Positions 11,725 to 24,300 of a DNA stretch of 64,000 nt are shown here, one piece after another. Where the stretch lies: positions 182,202,798-182,266,797 of the forward strand of contig NC_134138.1 in NCBI RefSeq assembly GCF_033958435.1, given 5' to 3'. Origin of the DNA: Carettochelys insculpta (Eukaryota > Chordata > Testudines > Carettochelyidae). The notes beneath the pieces were generated by a model. It did no database searches, was not told where the DNA came from, and saw nothing but the letters and a program-made list of their open reading frames with translations. The position numbers and the translations under genes are program-made. Every line of letters starts with the position of its first letter. Within the stretch, counting starts at the first letter, position 1.

Positions 11725-11815
11725 CTCCTAACTCTGCCACAGGCCTGCTGGATGAGCCTAGGTAAGTAACTTGTACCTTTCAGTGCCTCTTATCTCCCCT
11801 GTAACACATCTGAGA
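11725..11815 (+). repeat. MIR/CORE-SINE-like remnant
   Basis: AACTCTGCCACAGGCC, TAGGTAAGTAACTTGTACC and CAGTGCCTCTTATCTCCCCTGTAA occur in the order typical of the MIR core (AGCTCTGCCACTTA, AAGTCACTTAACC, TGCCTCAGTTTCCCC). It is old and diverged. Confidence 0.5.
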
Positions 11816-12168
11816 TCAACTGATGCAATGTACCCCATAAGATCTAGGTAGTGTTCAGCCTTATTACATCCTTGTTGCTACTCCAAGCAAGAATTAGGGA
11901 TCTTGCCTCACTGCTGGGGGGAGGGGGGATACATTAGGATCTCACTGCCAGAAACCTCTTTTCTTAACATAATTTTATTTTTATGAATATGAGTTAGAGC
12001 CACATAAAAATTCAAATTTTTTCCTGAGTCCGATTATCTCAGGATCAAAGTCCCCATTGACTCCAGTGTGCAGACCTGGACCCGCTGCCTTTCAGAAAAT
12101 TTCTTCACATCATCTACAACTTCCATATGACCAAAGAGTTTTCCTGAATGTTTTAAATTACAGTCAAA

Positions 12169-12879
12169 GGCTATGTCTACACGTGAAGGCTACATCGAAG
12201 TAGCCTATTTCGATGTGGCGACATCGAAATAGGCTATTTCGATGAATAACGTCTACACGTCCTCCAGGGCTGGCAACGTCGATGTTCAACATCGACGTTG
12301 CGCAGCACCACATCGAAATAGGCGCAGCGAGGGAACGTCTACACGCCACAGTAGCACACATTGAAATAAGGGTGCCAGGCACAGCTGCAGACAGGGTCAC
12401 ACGGCGGACTCAACAGCCAGCCGCTCCCTTAAAGGGCCCCTCCCAGACACACTTGCACTAAACACCACAAGATCCACAGAGCCGACAACGAGTTGCAGAC
12501 CCTGTGCATGCAGCATGAATCCCCTGCTGCAGCAGCAGCAGCCAGAAGCCCTGGGCTAAGGGCTGCTGCACACGGTGACCATAGAGCCCCGCACGGGCTG
12601 GAGAGACAGCGTCTCTCAACCCCCCAGCTGATGGCTGCCATGGAGGACCCCACAATTTCGACGTTGCGGGACGCGGATCGTCTACACGGTCCCTACTTCG
12701 ACGTTGAATGTCGAAGTAGGGCGCTATTCTGATCCCCTCATGAGGTTAGCGACTTCGACGTCTCGCCGCCTAACGTCGAAGTTAACTTCGAAATAGCGCC
12801 CGACGCGTGTAGCCACGACGGGCGCTATTTCGAAGTTAGTGCCGCTACTTCGAAGTAGCATGCACGTGTAGACACAGCT
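12169..12879 (-). mobile_element. Mini-Harbinger copy B (711 bp, inverted)
   Basis: This is the same element as copy A but in the opposite orientation. The autonomous-element right end (GGCTATGTCTACACGTG) is on the left, and the left end (reversed AGCTGTGTCTACACGTG) is on the right. AAA flanks both sides (12166-12168, 12880-12882). It is very similar to copy A along its length, including the CCCTACTTCGACGTT palindrome region, which suggests the two moved in the same burst. Confidence 0.88.
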
Positions 12880-12882
12880 AAA

Positions 12883-14914
12883 ATGGGATGTGTGCTATCG
12901 ATGACAGAAGACATAGGATGGGATGTGGATTTGCCAGAATGCTTTGACTGCCTTCTGCTGGCTCTGGCAGCACAAAGACCCCGGTTTAACTGGCCAGTTA
13001 CAGTAACTCAAAAGCCTGTATACATATGTCAACAGCCCCTTTTATATAAGACCAGGATTTGATCTTTGTTACTGGTATGAAAACAAGTGCTCATCCCCTC
13101 TCCCTGAAAACCTTCCTCCAGCTCCCTGAACTCTTCCTACAGTTCAGTGCTTCAATTGAAATCTCTTTGATGGGTGGGGTAGGGGCGGGGAGCAGAGATC
13201 ATGGCTTTGTTCTGTGTTTGTACTGCGCCTAGCACAATGGGCCCTTCACTCATGATTAAGCCCTTTAGGCAATGCCACAATGCAAATAATACCAATAGAC
13301 GTGAGTTTTTTATTCAGTGTGGGACTGGATAAATGCAGGGTAGTCAAACTTGCCCCCCTCCCCCTTGATTTTCAACAGCGGTTAAAAACATGCAGCATGC
13401 TGGGAGAAGAGACTGCAACCTCACAGCATCCCGTCCCACTGAGAAACCGAGGTGGAAAGAATATAGGGATGTGTGCTACAATGGCAGGCCACTTCAAAAT
13501 TTAACCTTTCAAAATAATCAGTCACCACATCCTCCACCCCAACGTAGTCAAGGATTTTGTTTGTAAAGTGCATGCCTGAAGCATGAAACATGTTGCTAAC
13601 CTCTGTAAATAAACTAAGCTGTTGAAAACTAAATGCAATTAGACCTTCAGGGCAAGGTGCATTGAATGCCTCATGAGCTATCTGCATATTGGAGGGTAGG
13701 ATTTGGTCCTTAATGCAGACTATTTAATTTCCTCCTGAGGAAAAAGATATTTCAAAATACTGGCACTAGCTTGGTATTTACAGATTAACGGTGCACAAGG
13801 TAGTGAGTACATGGAAGTGCCTTATGCCTTGGATGCTGATAATGCCTGTAGTTGTACTGGGGGGCATGCAGAGGAGGGACTGTCCAGCAAATGGGTGAGA
13901 AGCATGGAGGGATGGGAGGAGGAATGAGGGGAGAATTGAGTTGTATGGTTGGGGGAGGGATACTCAATGCCAGGCTGGGAAGGAGGGTGCTAGACATTAC
14001 TACATGTTCCTGGACCCATTCCAACTCCTCTGGGTCCTTCTCTATGCTTCCCAGTCTGATCCTGTTCCCACGGTGGCTACTCAATCCCCTCTGGGTCCCG
14101 CTGTCATCTCCACCTTGACCTCTCCCCTAGACATGTGTGAGTTGATGCAGAAGCAGAGCCCTCACAACACTTTCATTTTACTGGCAATTAGCTTTACCCG
14201 CTCCCCACAGTACCGCTACCTGTGAAGCTGCATATTTTTAGAAAAAGATGCCAGAGGTCTCTATACATAACTGCATACCTGTATCAGTCCATGCAATTCC
14301 TGCTGCTGCGTGTTTATACTGGATATTTGGGTACTTAGCCCATCATTTCATGTGCAATTCTCCTGTTTACTATGACTGTAGAAGCAACTATGCATGATGA
14401 TGTAGCTTTAAAAAAAATGCTAACTACAACCTACAGATCTTGTAGATGCATCAAGTCCAGTCCCTTGCTCCTTTTTGGGAAGGCTTTTTCAAAACCTTAT
14501 TCCTCGGATAATTAGATACGTTCTTCTAGTTTCCAGCCTAAATTTATTTGTGGCCAGTTTATATCAGTTTGCTTTTCTGCCAGCATTATCCCTTGGTTTA
14601 AAAGGCCTTCTTTCTCCCTGGTGCTTACTCCATCCCATGTCATCTGGGCTACACTGATTCTGAAGCACTGAATACCTGACCATGGTCTTAGGAATTATCT
14701 AACTGATCCTCTCCAACATCTCCAAAGATGCCCCAGGTACAGAAGAATGACCACTGGGGCAAGTGCTATAATCGCTTTGCATATAAGCTCCAAAACACTA
14801 AGACAGGTTTTGGATTGCCACCAGGTTCCTGGTTAATAATGTTTTGCATTGCTCGCATTCCTTGCATCCAAGGATCTTAATAAAAGCATGAGGAATTAAG
14901 ACTCCCAACAACTT
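12883..14914. other. Non-coding stretch with one old repeat tail
   Basis: No gene seen. A LINE/SINE 3' tail is annotated separately at 13205-13292. The GC-richer patch 13860-14110 carries frames of under 100 codons on both strands without recognisable domains. Confidence 0.55.
13205..13292 (+). repeat. Old LINE/SINE 3' tail
   Basis: TTTGTACTGCGCCTAGCACAATGGG, followed by a CCC...CTTTAGGCAATGCCACAATGCAAATAAT string, is a form I recognise as a widespread amniote repeat tail (MIR/L2/L3 type). A degenerate cousin lies at 35150-35235. Confidence 0.55.
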
Positions 14915-14917
14915 TAT

Positions 14918-15206
14918 GGCTGTGTCTACACTACCTCTCCCCTTGGAAAGGGGGATGCTAATGAAACACTTCAGGATATGCTAATGAGGAAATAAGAATA
15001 AGGGTATTTTGAAATGTGCGGAGTCCTTTCGAAAAGGAGTCCCTGTAGACAAGCCGCACATTATCAAAAGTGGCACTTTTGAAGTGCCGTGGCTGCCATT
15101 GTGCTAATGAGGCATTGCATATTCATTTCAGGGTCTCATTGGCATACCCCAAAGTGTCTCATTAGCATCCCCCTTTCGAAAGGTGGGGGCTAGTGTAGAC
15201 ATAGCC
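14918..15206 (+). mobile_element. 289-bp Harbinger-like MITE
   Basis: The left end GGCTGTGTCTACACTAC and the reversed right end GGCTATGTCTACACTAG are flanked by TAT (14915-14917, 15207-15209). The interior includes CCTTTCGAAAAGG, a CTAATGAG-rich segment, and GGCTGCCATTGTGCTAATGAG. The last of these recurs in the element at 18835-19057. Confidence 0.82.
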
Positions 15207-15328
15207 TATAAGACAAAAGGAGGTCAAGAGCCCAAGGATACAATGTGCAAAACAAGTCAGATCTTTGGACTCTCAAATCTTGTGCTTTATCCTTCCAGCC
15301 TGTGAAAATGATCTCACCGGTATGATAG

Positions 15329-15425
15329 GCCAAATTCTGCCCTAAAATAAAATGATGTAAATCCATTGAAACATCCTTGATTTAGTTGGGATTTACATTA
15401 ATCTGTTGTAATGTAGATTTAGACC
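15329..15425. repeat. Remnant of a short palindromic amniote repeat
   Basis: CAAATTCTGCCCT opens the block. GATGTAAATCCATTGAA and GGGATTTACATTAATC form partly inverted arms. It is the same style as 2320-2398 and 43795-43868. Confidence 0.5.
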
Positions 15426-16531
15426 CAAGATTGCCAAATTCCAAAAGGTTAATTATTTTTGTTATAGCTTCTTGGAAGAAGATGTTTCAATTTTAAACTG
15501 AACAACTTTATAGTGTTCAGGAAATACAGCATGCAATGTACTAGGTTTTTGGTTTTGGTTTTTTTTTTTTTGGAGCGACAGGGATTTTTGAATTGACCCA
15601 AATCTTTCAGTCCTATTTCCAAAAGGAGACCTTTAAAAAAAAACAGCTTCCTAATAAAACTTTAGAATTTGGAAACTGCAATTCTCAGGATTATTTAGAC
15701 TGCTAGGTTTATTGAGGAATTTTAGTGCTAATATTCTTTGGCATTTACTGTGGCTGATATATGAGAAGGGCATTACAATGAAAGTGGAATGTATTTGTTC
15801 CCCTTGCAACTAAGGACAAAGGGGTCAGAGAAAGTGCTTTTGCTGCTTCATTTATCCATTCTGTTTTGTTATGAGAAAGTTGCTTTAAGCCAACCCTGCT
15901 CAGCCCAAAGCCCTGTTTAGACATAAGAGTCATATCTCACTGATCCAGCTACTCCCAGCTTGCATTAGCTTTGCCCTCCACTGGTGTCTTGTGGTTGAGA
16001 AAAGAATCACTAAGACTCATGCCAGTTTGACAGAGAGCTTAAAGCAGCTCAGCAAGTCAGAGTTAGACTAAGTGTGTTAGGGCACACTGGGTCTGATGTG
16101 TTAAACTTTCAACTGTGCAGTTCAGCATCTTAATTGCGTTTCTGCTCTTTACAAGCTGCTAGATTCGCAGGATTGGTTCACTTTTTTTTTCATTGAGCTA
16201 GTAAGATTTTTCAGAGCTTAAAAGTCACATGGGATTGAAAAGAAGTTTCCATTAGTTGCTTAACAAAGATATCCCTAGATTTCTGCCATGATTTGGGCAA
16301 CTGTCACATTAACCTATGAAATCATTGTCAATGCTGGTAGATCATTCTAAGGGAGGACAACCTGACCTTTTAGCTGGGAGAAAAATAATAATTTATGATT
16401 ATAACAGAACCATTCATCAGAGGATATAAATGTGCTTTAAAATTGTTAGTAATTCTGGTAGTGATATGGTTAAGCCAAGTACTTAATCCATATGCTTTTT
16501 ACCTCAAGGGACTTTGTGGCAGAACATCACC

Positions 16532-16590
16532 TCCATTTTACCTAGGGGAAAACCAAGACACAAAGTCATTAAATTATTTGCCAATTGAGT
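16532..16590 (+). repeat. MIR/L2-like remnant
   Basis: CTCCATTTTACCTAGGGGAAAACCAAGACACAAAG resembles the MIR 3' core (CCATTTTACAGATGAGGAAACTGAGGC). It is heavily diverged. Confidence 0.4.
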
Positions 16591-16663
16591 TTGCGGCAGT
16601 TTCGGGACTAAAATCATTCTCAGTGGTCGTCTGCACCTGTGCTCTGTTTACCGTACTGTGTTC

Positions 16664-16755
16664 CTCCTAACAGCTTTGTGAGACAGTGAAGTTTCACTCT
16701 TCACTAATCTTAGAAACTAGGCCACAGAGAATTCAAGTGACTTCCCCTCCATCAC
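16664..16755 (+). repeat. MIR/L2-like remnant
   Basis: CTAACAGCTTTGTGAGACAG followed by GAAACTAGGCCACAGAGAATTCAAGTGACTTCCCC has the order of a MIR 3' half. It may be a second copy or the continuation of the remnant at 16532. Confidence 0.45.
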
Positions 16756-16852
16756 CCCAAGCCTATGCAGTAAGGCCCCAGTTCTTCACTGAGCTGTACA
16801 GTGATCCTGCATGGAATCAGGATTCATGACTCTGTTAGGAATATACTCAGAG

Positions 16853-16912
16853 GGGTAGCTGTGTTAGTCTGTAGCTTCACAAATACGAAGCAATAGGTGC
16901 TACAGGACTGCT
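16853..16912 (+). repeat. Fragment of a dispersed reptile repeat
   Basis: GGGGTAGCTGTGTTAGTCTGTAG and a later GGTGCTACAGGACT match a repeat I recognise as common in turtle and crocodile DNA (GTAGCCGTGTTAGTCTG..., GGTGCCACAGGACT). I do not know its class. A possible inverse fragment lies at 63040-63085. Confidence 0.45.
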
Positions 16913-18204
16913 TGTTAGTTGTGTTACAAATATAACTGAGAAATCTCAATCCTTACGCTTCAACTGTAACAACTAGTCAAGACTTGCTCCCATCTCCAGG
17001 TAGCATAAACTAGTAGATTAGTAAAATATTGTACATAAAAGGTTAATCTCTTACATGTGCAAGAATAATTTGTTTATGAGTCCTGTAACAAGAACTACTG
17101 AGCTGTGTCATACTGTACAAGAGTTTAAAAAATGTTTTTAATAGCCATCATTTTATCTTATTAAAGTAAATGAATACCGAGGAAAATGTGATGATAAATT
17201 GTATATTGCAGTGGTGTGATGTATTCAGGAACTGTGGGAAGGCTTTTCACTGGATGATTAATTATTCTTTAAATAGCAACATAGATATGTTTGATTTTGG
17301 AAAACAGCAGATAAAACTAAGTGTGTATGTGTGTTGGTGGTGTATTCTTAAAGTGAGATGTAATGCAAATTAAACAAGTTCCAGAAGTTGTTTTGGTGGT
17401 CTTCTTCACAGCTTTTGTAAATATAACGCTCAATACGTCTAAAACGATGTCTCCTGGAGTTACGTGTATGACTTTTGACATAGTGTAAAATGTGAATTGA
17501 CAGAATAATACAATCTAGAGTTAACAAGCCCAAGTTATCTCAGTTTTGGACTGGAGCAGTTGAAACTGACAGCCTCAACCAGCATCTGAGTCTGACCCAC
17601 GCTTCTTAAATTTCCACCTTTCCTCATATTCATCCTTCCAAGAAGAGATCATTTTAAAGCCACACTGCTGAGATTTTCATTGCAGACTGTGCTGAGGACT
17701 GATATATACACACACATATACAAAGTTAAAATGATTTTAGTGATCAGGAAAGCCAACAAGATCTAAGAAATTCAGAGTTAAAGCTAAAACTCCTCCTTTG
17801 ACCCTGCCCTTTGGTCTTTAGATTTTCTATATTTTATTTTATTGTAGGTGAAATTACTAATAGATCTGAGGTTTCCTCATATAGAAAAGTATCAGGTACA
17901 TTCCCTAGCTATAGTGGAATAAATATAGGTGTGATAGTGTTAATTTAGGCAAGACAACATGCCAGAACATGACTCAAGGTAATCATCTGAGTTTGAGAGA
18001 AAGCCCAGTACCTTCTTCCGCCCAGCAGAGTACACTGCCAGCCACACTCTTGTAAGCAGATTCCTCTTGGAGCTTGGAATGGATGGCTTCAGAGGAAGAC
18101 TACAGATGGACACTGTGCACTCTTAATTAATGATACACTTCACCGGCTGTGCTGTGAGTCGGACGTTCATGCATAATTTTGAAAGAAGAAAATGGTGAGT
18201 GATA

Positions 18205-18288
18205 AGACCAGATCCAAAGCCCATTCAGGTCAATCAAAACACTTCCACTGGTTTAATGTGGGCTTTGGATCAGGCCTGCAGAGCCTGT
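18205..18288. repeat. Short palindromic repeat with 13-bp perfect arms
   Basis: GATCCAAAGCCCA (18211-18223) is exactly inverted at 18259-18271, with a 35-bp loop. The flanks AGACCA and CAGGCC extend the style of other amniote hairpin repeats. No coding content. Confidence 0.6.
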
Positions 18289-18522
18289 CACTTCTAGATG
18301 ACCAACTGGAATCCAGCCTAGGTTGGCACTAATGAAAATATTTTATAATCTGGTGTCTGTTGAAATGGAGATTAATGGCATTCGCCCAATTCAAGGTAGA
18401 CAATGCGTCATGTAACAAAAACTAACACAATTGGCAATGACTGCCAGATTTATTGGCAGTCTTAGCAGTGAAGCCAAAATCTGAATGAGCATGGAAACTG
18501 AGCTAACCTTTCAACTGTAGGA

Positions 18523-18815
18523 GTAGGTCTACACTAGGGAAATAAGTTGATTTCAGATACACAATTCTAGCTGTATCATTTGAGTAAATAGAACTGACAT
18601 ATCAGAAGCGACTTACTACTTACTAGTGAAGTCGAAGCCTCTCTAGTCTCTCATCGATGTCCCTTACTCCATGTGATAGCATGGAGAACAGGGGTCAATG
18701 GCCAAACCCAGAGAGGTCGATTTTTGCAGCATCTTCACCAGATGTGCAAAATTGAACTCCGGAAGATCAACTACCAGCACAGCGATTTTCCAGTAAGTAG
18801 AGATAAGCCCTAGAC
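18523..18815 (+). mobile_element. MITE, about 290 bp
   Basis: The left end AGGTCTACACTAGGG and the reversed right end AGGTCTAGGGCTTATC are roughly inverted. The interior TCGAAGCCTCTCTAGTCTC and GAGGTCGATTTTTGCAGC is of a form I recognise from turtle MITEs. Exact edges and target duplication are unclear. Confidence 0.5.
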
Positions 18816-18834
18816 CTGCTTCCGGGTCAGAGTG

Positions 18835-19057
18835 GAAGCATATTAATGGGAAGAAGGGGCTTTTGAAGTCTGGGGTCCTTTCAAAAGGCCCCTGTCTACA
18901 TGAGCAGCATGTGTTTCAAAAGTGACACTTTCAAAACATGTGTGGCTGCCATTATGCTAATGATGCTGCATATTCATGGCAGCGCCTCATTAACACCTGC
19001 TGAAGTGGCTCATTAGCATGGCCCTTCCAAGATTCAGGGGCTAGTGTAGCCACAGCC
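18835..19057 (+). mobile_element. Left-truncated copy of the 14918 MITE family
   Basis: The right end CTAGTGTAGCCACAGCC and interior GGCTGCCATTATGCTAATGATGC, GGCTCATTAGCATGGCC match 14918-15206. The left terminus is missing, apparently because it abuts the MITE at 18523-18815. Confidence 0.6.
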
Positions 19058-19104
19058 TGTGTCTTTATTGGTGAATAGGCTCATTGGTCATGAGACCCTA
19101 ACAT

Positions 19105-19210
19105 CAGAGCTGCCATACGGGGTCAGATCACAGCCCATCTCATCCAGTATCCTGTCTCCATCAATGGCCTGTACCTGAGCTCCACAAAGAGAGTGTAGAG
19201 AACAGGGCAA
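19105..19210 (-). mobile_element. CR1 3' tail fragment
   Basis: GCCATACGGGGTCAGATCAC and CATCCAGTATCCTGTCTCC are the inverse of the CR1 tail seen at 50340-50400 (GGATGGACCTTTGGTCTGACCCAGTATG). Only the last ~100 bp of the element remain. Confidence 0.6.
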
Positions 19211-20867
19211 TTATGATGTATTCTATCCCTGTTTTTCACTCCCAGATCTTGTTAGCATGGGGTTATGTCCTTGAAAAACTTGGTTGCAGTGGCATGCAGT
19301 TTTCATGCAGTCATCACAGAGGGCGATGCAGCCGATTCAAAGATGTTGGGACAGTCTTGTGGCAGGCACAGAACACCATTCAATGGAGAGTCCTTTTCGA
19401 GTGTGGAGCACAGGAAGGCGATGTTAACAGAGACCTGCACTGCTAACAAAGCGGCCTGCTGTGCTTTGTACCATTTAGAGCTTATTCAGGATCCAGGGGT
19501 TCACGCCTCTAAAACTTAATAGAACTGAAGCTTCTAAGCCATTTAGTGCTTTTGAGTGTTTTATGCACAATGAATTTCAGTAACCAAGCCATATGAAGGC
19601 ATAGTCATCCATTTCAAATCTTCAGGTAATATGAGGGGATGCAATCTTCTGTACAGTCATGAAAGTGGGTGTTCTTTGTGTCACCATAGTTATTTGGGCA
19701 CCCAGTAGCATTTAGGGGGTCTAAAAAGACCCTATAACTACCGGCCATCTTCACTGGGGAGCAGACACACGCCATAGTGGAGGTGCTATATTGCATTCAG
19801 AAGTCATAAGGCAATCCCCCCCCAGAAACTCATGGGATTGGAGTTTTTCAAAATAATACATTTTAAGATATTTTTTTGCCCCCTGATTTTTGAGCCTGTA
19901 TTGTTCACAGTTCCAGAGACAGCCCGAAAATACGAGGGCTAGAAACTTACTTTTTAAAAATGAAAGCTGAATTTATGATAGATACAAGTAATTCCAGGAA
20001 CTGGGGCTCTGTGTAGAATGCGGAATATTTGTGGTTCACTTTAGAATCCAGAGAAGTGGCAGCACTGGGTTGTTAGAGTTCTTCAAAAAAATTCCAGTCC
20101 CTACCTGCATCACTTGAGTCTTGCTGTGTTCAGCTTTAAGCAGGTGCTCTCTCAGGTGTTGACTGAAGATAAGCATTGAGAAAGCTGGGAGGTGATGCTG
20201 CCTGTGTTTGATATCTAGAGAATGTAAGATTTGCTGTCGTCAATGTAGCGGTGGCGCTTTAGCTACTGTTGTCTCTCCAGCAATCCCAACAGCCCATGTA
20301 GCTATGAAATAATCTGGGGATGAGACTTGAGTCTTGAGATGCCATAGAGAAAGCTTTGGCACTGGAGGAATAGTTGCCCTGAGTTTGGTCTCTGAGGCAT
20401 CATTGTGCTGGACACCGCAAATATACATCATGAAAACGCAGTCTCTCCCCAGATTGCTGTTCCAAGCACTTTGCTTACTGTCTTCCTTACTCACCCTCTC
20501 TCAGACAACTCAAGCATTGACATCAAGGAGAATCTTATTTGATAATTGGCTTCAGGATTTGGCCTTCTTCTGCTGACTACAATATCTGAAGGCCAGGAAC
20601 AGTGAGTTCTGTGGGCCCATGGTGATTGGGCTCCGGGAATATACCTGGCCCCATGGCCCAGCTCCACCAAAATTCAGGACCAGGTGTCTCCTCCAGCCCT
20701 GCCTGTTGCCCCCATGTACCTCCCCAAGTGCATCTTCTGTCCCCACCTCTTTCCACTGGGTGATTTAAAAGGGCCACCAATGATTACATAGCATCACTAC
20801 AGCGGCTTTCTGCCTGCTCCTGCTCACTGTGTGGCAGCCAGCATGTTCCCCTGGCCTCTGAGCAGGT
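19211..20867. other. Non-coding stretch, no gene seen
   Basis: Short frames of 60-85 codons occur on both strands with no domain and no repeat match I can name. Confidence 0.5.
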
Positions 20868-20894
20868 TGTGTGTGTGTGTGTGTGTGTGTGTGT
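20868..20894. repeat. GT dinucleotide microsatellite
   Basis: About thirteen GT units in a GC-richer context. Confidence 0.95.
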
Positions 20895-20994
20895 CCATGC
20901 ATTCCCTCTATTCCAAGCGCCCTTGAAGCCAACAGGAGCTCTAAGGGCAGCGCTTATGGACAGTAGTGCATTGAGATCCCGTGGCCCCTCCCCC

Positions 20995-21345
20995 TAGGAA
21001 CCACTGCCAGAGTGGGTGCCCAAGGTAAGTGCTGTACCCCTCACTCACCACACAGCCTGTGTCCTTCACACCCTCTTGCAACCTTGCCTCAGCCCACAGC
21101 CTGCATCCTGCACTCTGTCCCCGCTGCTGCCCCCTCAAGACTTTGACGCAGCCAGAACCTGCGCCCAAGCTCCATCCCAGAATTACCCCCTGCGGCACCC
21201 AAGCTCTCTCCTAGAGCTTTCCTCTCCCCCACGTGCCACCCCGCAGAGCCTGCACCTAGCAACCAATCTCCTTCCCAGAGCCCATTTCCCTCCCTCATCC
21301 AAACTCCCTCCCAGAGCCTTCAGCAGGTGGTGGGTGTGGGACTTG
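20995..21345. repeat. C-rich degenerate repeat (CCCAGAGCC-type words)
   Basis: The words CTCCTAGAGC, CTTCCCAGAGCCC, CTCCCTCCCAGAGCC and CCGCAGAGCCTGCACC repeat at irregular spacing. The 118-codon plus-strand frame across it is proline/serine-rich and reflects this repetition. I regard it as repeat-derived rather than a gene. Confidence 0.5.
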
Positions 21346-21375
21346 GACCCTGTCATGAATGAATGCCTGTAAAGT

Positions 21376-24300
21376 GTTAACCTTTAGAGGCATCTCTGTG
21401 GGGGACAGCCAGGTAAGCCAGTGGGAGGAAGAGAAATTCTTTTGAACTGAAAACAGTTGACGTTTGAGGGGTCTTTGTTTGTGTGGCTGATGCAGAGAAG
21501 ACAGACAAAAATGATTAATCCTAAACAGCTTGAATGAATCCAGTAAATATCCTGGCCACTTCATAATCAGCACATAGATATGTAAGCAGAAAGGAAATGT
21601 TTAGTTAGAGGTGACAAGATTATGTTTATTTTGGAGTTGGTGTGGAACTTCCTTAGGCTCATTGATTTTTTTTTCTTCTGCCCTGTACTCTCTAAATTGA
21701 ATCCCAGGGAAGTAATTCTCTGTGTTCTAATATTAATCTTCAGTTGCTTTAATTATAGCCAGCATCCAAATATGTTTAGGTACTTTCTTGGTATTTTTCT
21801 GACTCTTGTTTTGTGAATGAATTACTTTTTTTAACACACTGATTTGGATTCTGTGTCCTAGTGAAGGGTCTGTGTAAAAGCCTGCCTAAAGTAAGGTCAG
21901 CTATCAGATTACAGTTCTTTGTTTCCAATATATCACCTAAGAAAGGGGTGGAACTTGGGGGGCTACACCACAGGGAGGTATCCAAGTGGGTCTTCCTGTG
22001 TTCAAGGGGGGGCTTTTCCTACTTTTCCTATTTGGTGGTGGCAGTATTACTTGCCAAGGTCAGGGAATCTGACCTTAAGGAGCTTTTTATGAAAAGCCTA
22101 TAAAGGCAAGTTTTTTTTTTTTTAACAGGCCGCCCACTTCCTGCACTTGAAGTGTTAGAATGAAGATGAAACCCTGACAGACTCAGTCTGGGAACACTAA
22201 AAATTCTACCTGCTGCCCCTGCTGAAGGCTTCAGGTAGATTAAAAAGGCCTTCGCTAAAAGTTCAAGCTAGTTCAAATCCAAGGGTTTAGTCCAGCTCAA
22301 CATATAATGAGAATCTGGTAGCAAAAATCAGAGCTATGCTTGATGACTGGTCAGGACAGTCCAGAAGTGCAGAGTTCTGGAAAATCTCTGTTCAGAGGTA
22401 ATAACATCTTTACATCTAAAAAAAATCTTTGCCCTGCATTGCTGCTGTTATTTATGTGCACCATAATTATTTTTATTTTAGAGAATAAACACTGTAATAA
22501 ATATGTAAGAGCCACAGTTTAACTTCTGTAAATATCTCCAGGGAGAGATTCTACCCAGGTGTTTATGCAGGATTTATGTCCTAATAAATTTATTCAATTA
22601 CATGTGATAGATGTGATTATCAGTCTCCTATTTATCTCCACCAATAGTGCTAATATTCCTGAATCAAATGTGAGAGGTTTATTTTAATTTCAGAAACAGG
22701 TGGAGTACAGGAACATGGCACACTTAAAGAAAATCACATTCTGGCTTTTATTATGAGCCTCAAAGAAGATGGTAAGCCTGAAAGGCTTTCCTGGAGGCTT
22801 CCAAAGCCAGGAAAGTCCCAGAATTACCAATCTAAAAGTGCAATTTGCCCTCCTCCTTTAACTCACTCTCTCACTGTCCAAACACCCACACGCACTCTCT
22901 CTTATTTCCAGTTGCAGCCAATGACAAACAGATTCTGTCCAAACTAGGGAATGGAGCTCTTGTCTCACATTCCTTCAGAGTTATTGAGTTCCAAGCCATT
23001 TTTAGAAAGATTGGACTTGTTATTCTTCCAACTATAAACACATGATAGATGTATACCAGGCACCTGCTACCTAATTCCTGACCAGGTTTTTCAATTTTAA
23101 ATTGCACTAGATGTTTGAGTGGACTTCATGTGACTTATTAGCTGTTGAATATATGGGAAAGGGCTACGGATGATAATGGCAAAAATTTTCTACAGTCAGA
23201 CTCCTCCCTCCATTTTCAGAGTAAATTGCTGAAATGACAAGAGACATCTGGTCATAATTCTCCTTTTGACACATATATATCATGCTTGGATGTGATTTAC
23301 AGTCAGTTCCACCAATATGAACCCAGGAACTCCATTTGGTCTGTGGCATTCTGTATATATTACTAATGTTCTGTGTCCTCTTATCAGTCTTTTAAAATGT
23401 TTTCTAATTACATGTCCATACACCATTAATCATTTTCAGCCCTCTAAAAACACCAACACATTCAATAGGTGCTCTGTAAATAACTACAGGAAATTTTCAT
23501 AAAATCACCCATTCCAATTTGAACTTTTCTGTTCATGGGGTAGGCCTTTTGGTGGCAACTGAAGAGAATGGATTTTGTCTCAAAAATTCCCCCCAAACTT
23601 AAGTTTTACATTTCTCACAAATAAATTGGACTCTGTGTATTATTTAAAGTCATTTTCCCAAAACCCTTGTGTTTTTTAAAATGAGATGTTAGTCTTGGTT
23701 TCAGCCTGCTTATTCCCCAGCTATATAAAGCTGAGTCCAGGAGACACCCGAGGTTGTCCTGAAGACTCCAAGATGTTTATTCTCACAGTGAAGTAAATAG
23801 CGCTACGGTTGGACGCTGAGTTCCCTTTCCTTCTCGTTTTCACAGAGTAGCCTTAACGCTGGATTAACATGGCAAACCATGTAATGTTTGGGGTCATTAT
23901 TTTAGCATGTTGTAGTAGTTTCAAATAAGTATAAGGCTATAGTAAGTATACTATCTTTTAAAATCTGTAATGAGAAGCAAGGCAGGAAGGGGACTGGTGA
24001 AAGTTCTAGCTTGAAACTCTACGGTAAAACATCAAGAGACTAGCTTTAAGGATACCACTGTTTGCATTCATCCTAAGAGTTCCTTGATCTGTGTTAAAAT
24101 CAGTCTCTGATTCTTTACCACTGACACATGGCTGTAACAGTAAGCATAATGAGAGATACCAAACAGTCATTGCCATTACAGGTAATTGTTTAGTTATTGC
24201 ATAATGGTATCTAAATTTAGGGGAGTAAATTTCTCAGTTCCACTGCTTCAGAAAGTGTCGAATGGGTGTTTCCCATCTCCATGACGACCAGAAGTGGCCT

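Larger units (their letters stand above)
15210..18204. other. Non-coding stretch with small old repeats
   Basis: No gene. Minor pieces are annotated at 15329-15425, 16532-16590, 16664-16755 and 16853-16912. The rest is AT-rich and unassigned. Confidence 0.55.

Noticed and set aside
21016..21372. 118-codon proline/serine-rich frame as a gene
   Set aside because: It is created by a C-rich repeated word and is matched by equally long frames on the other strand.
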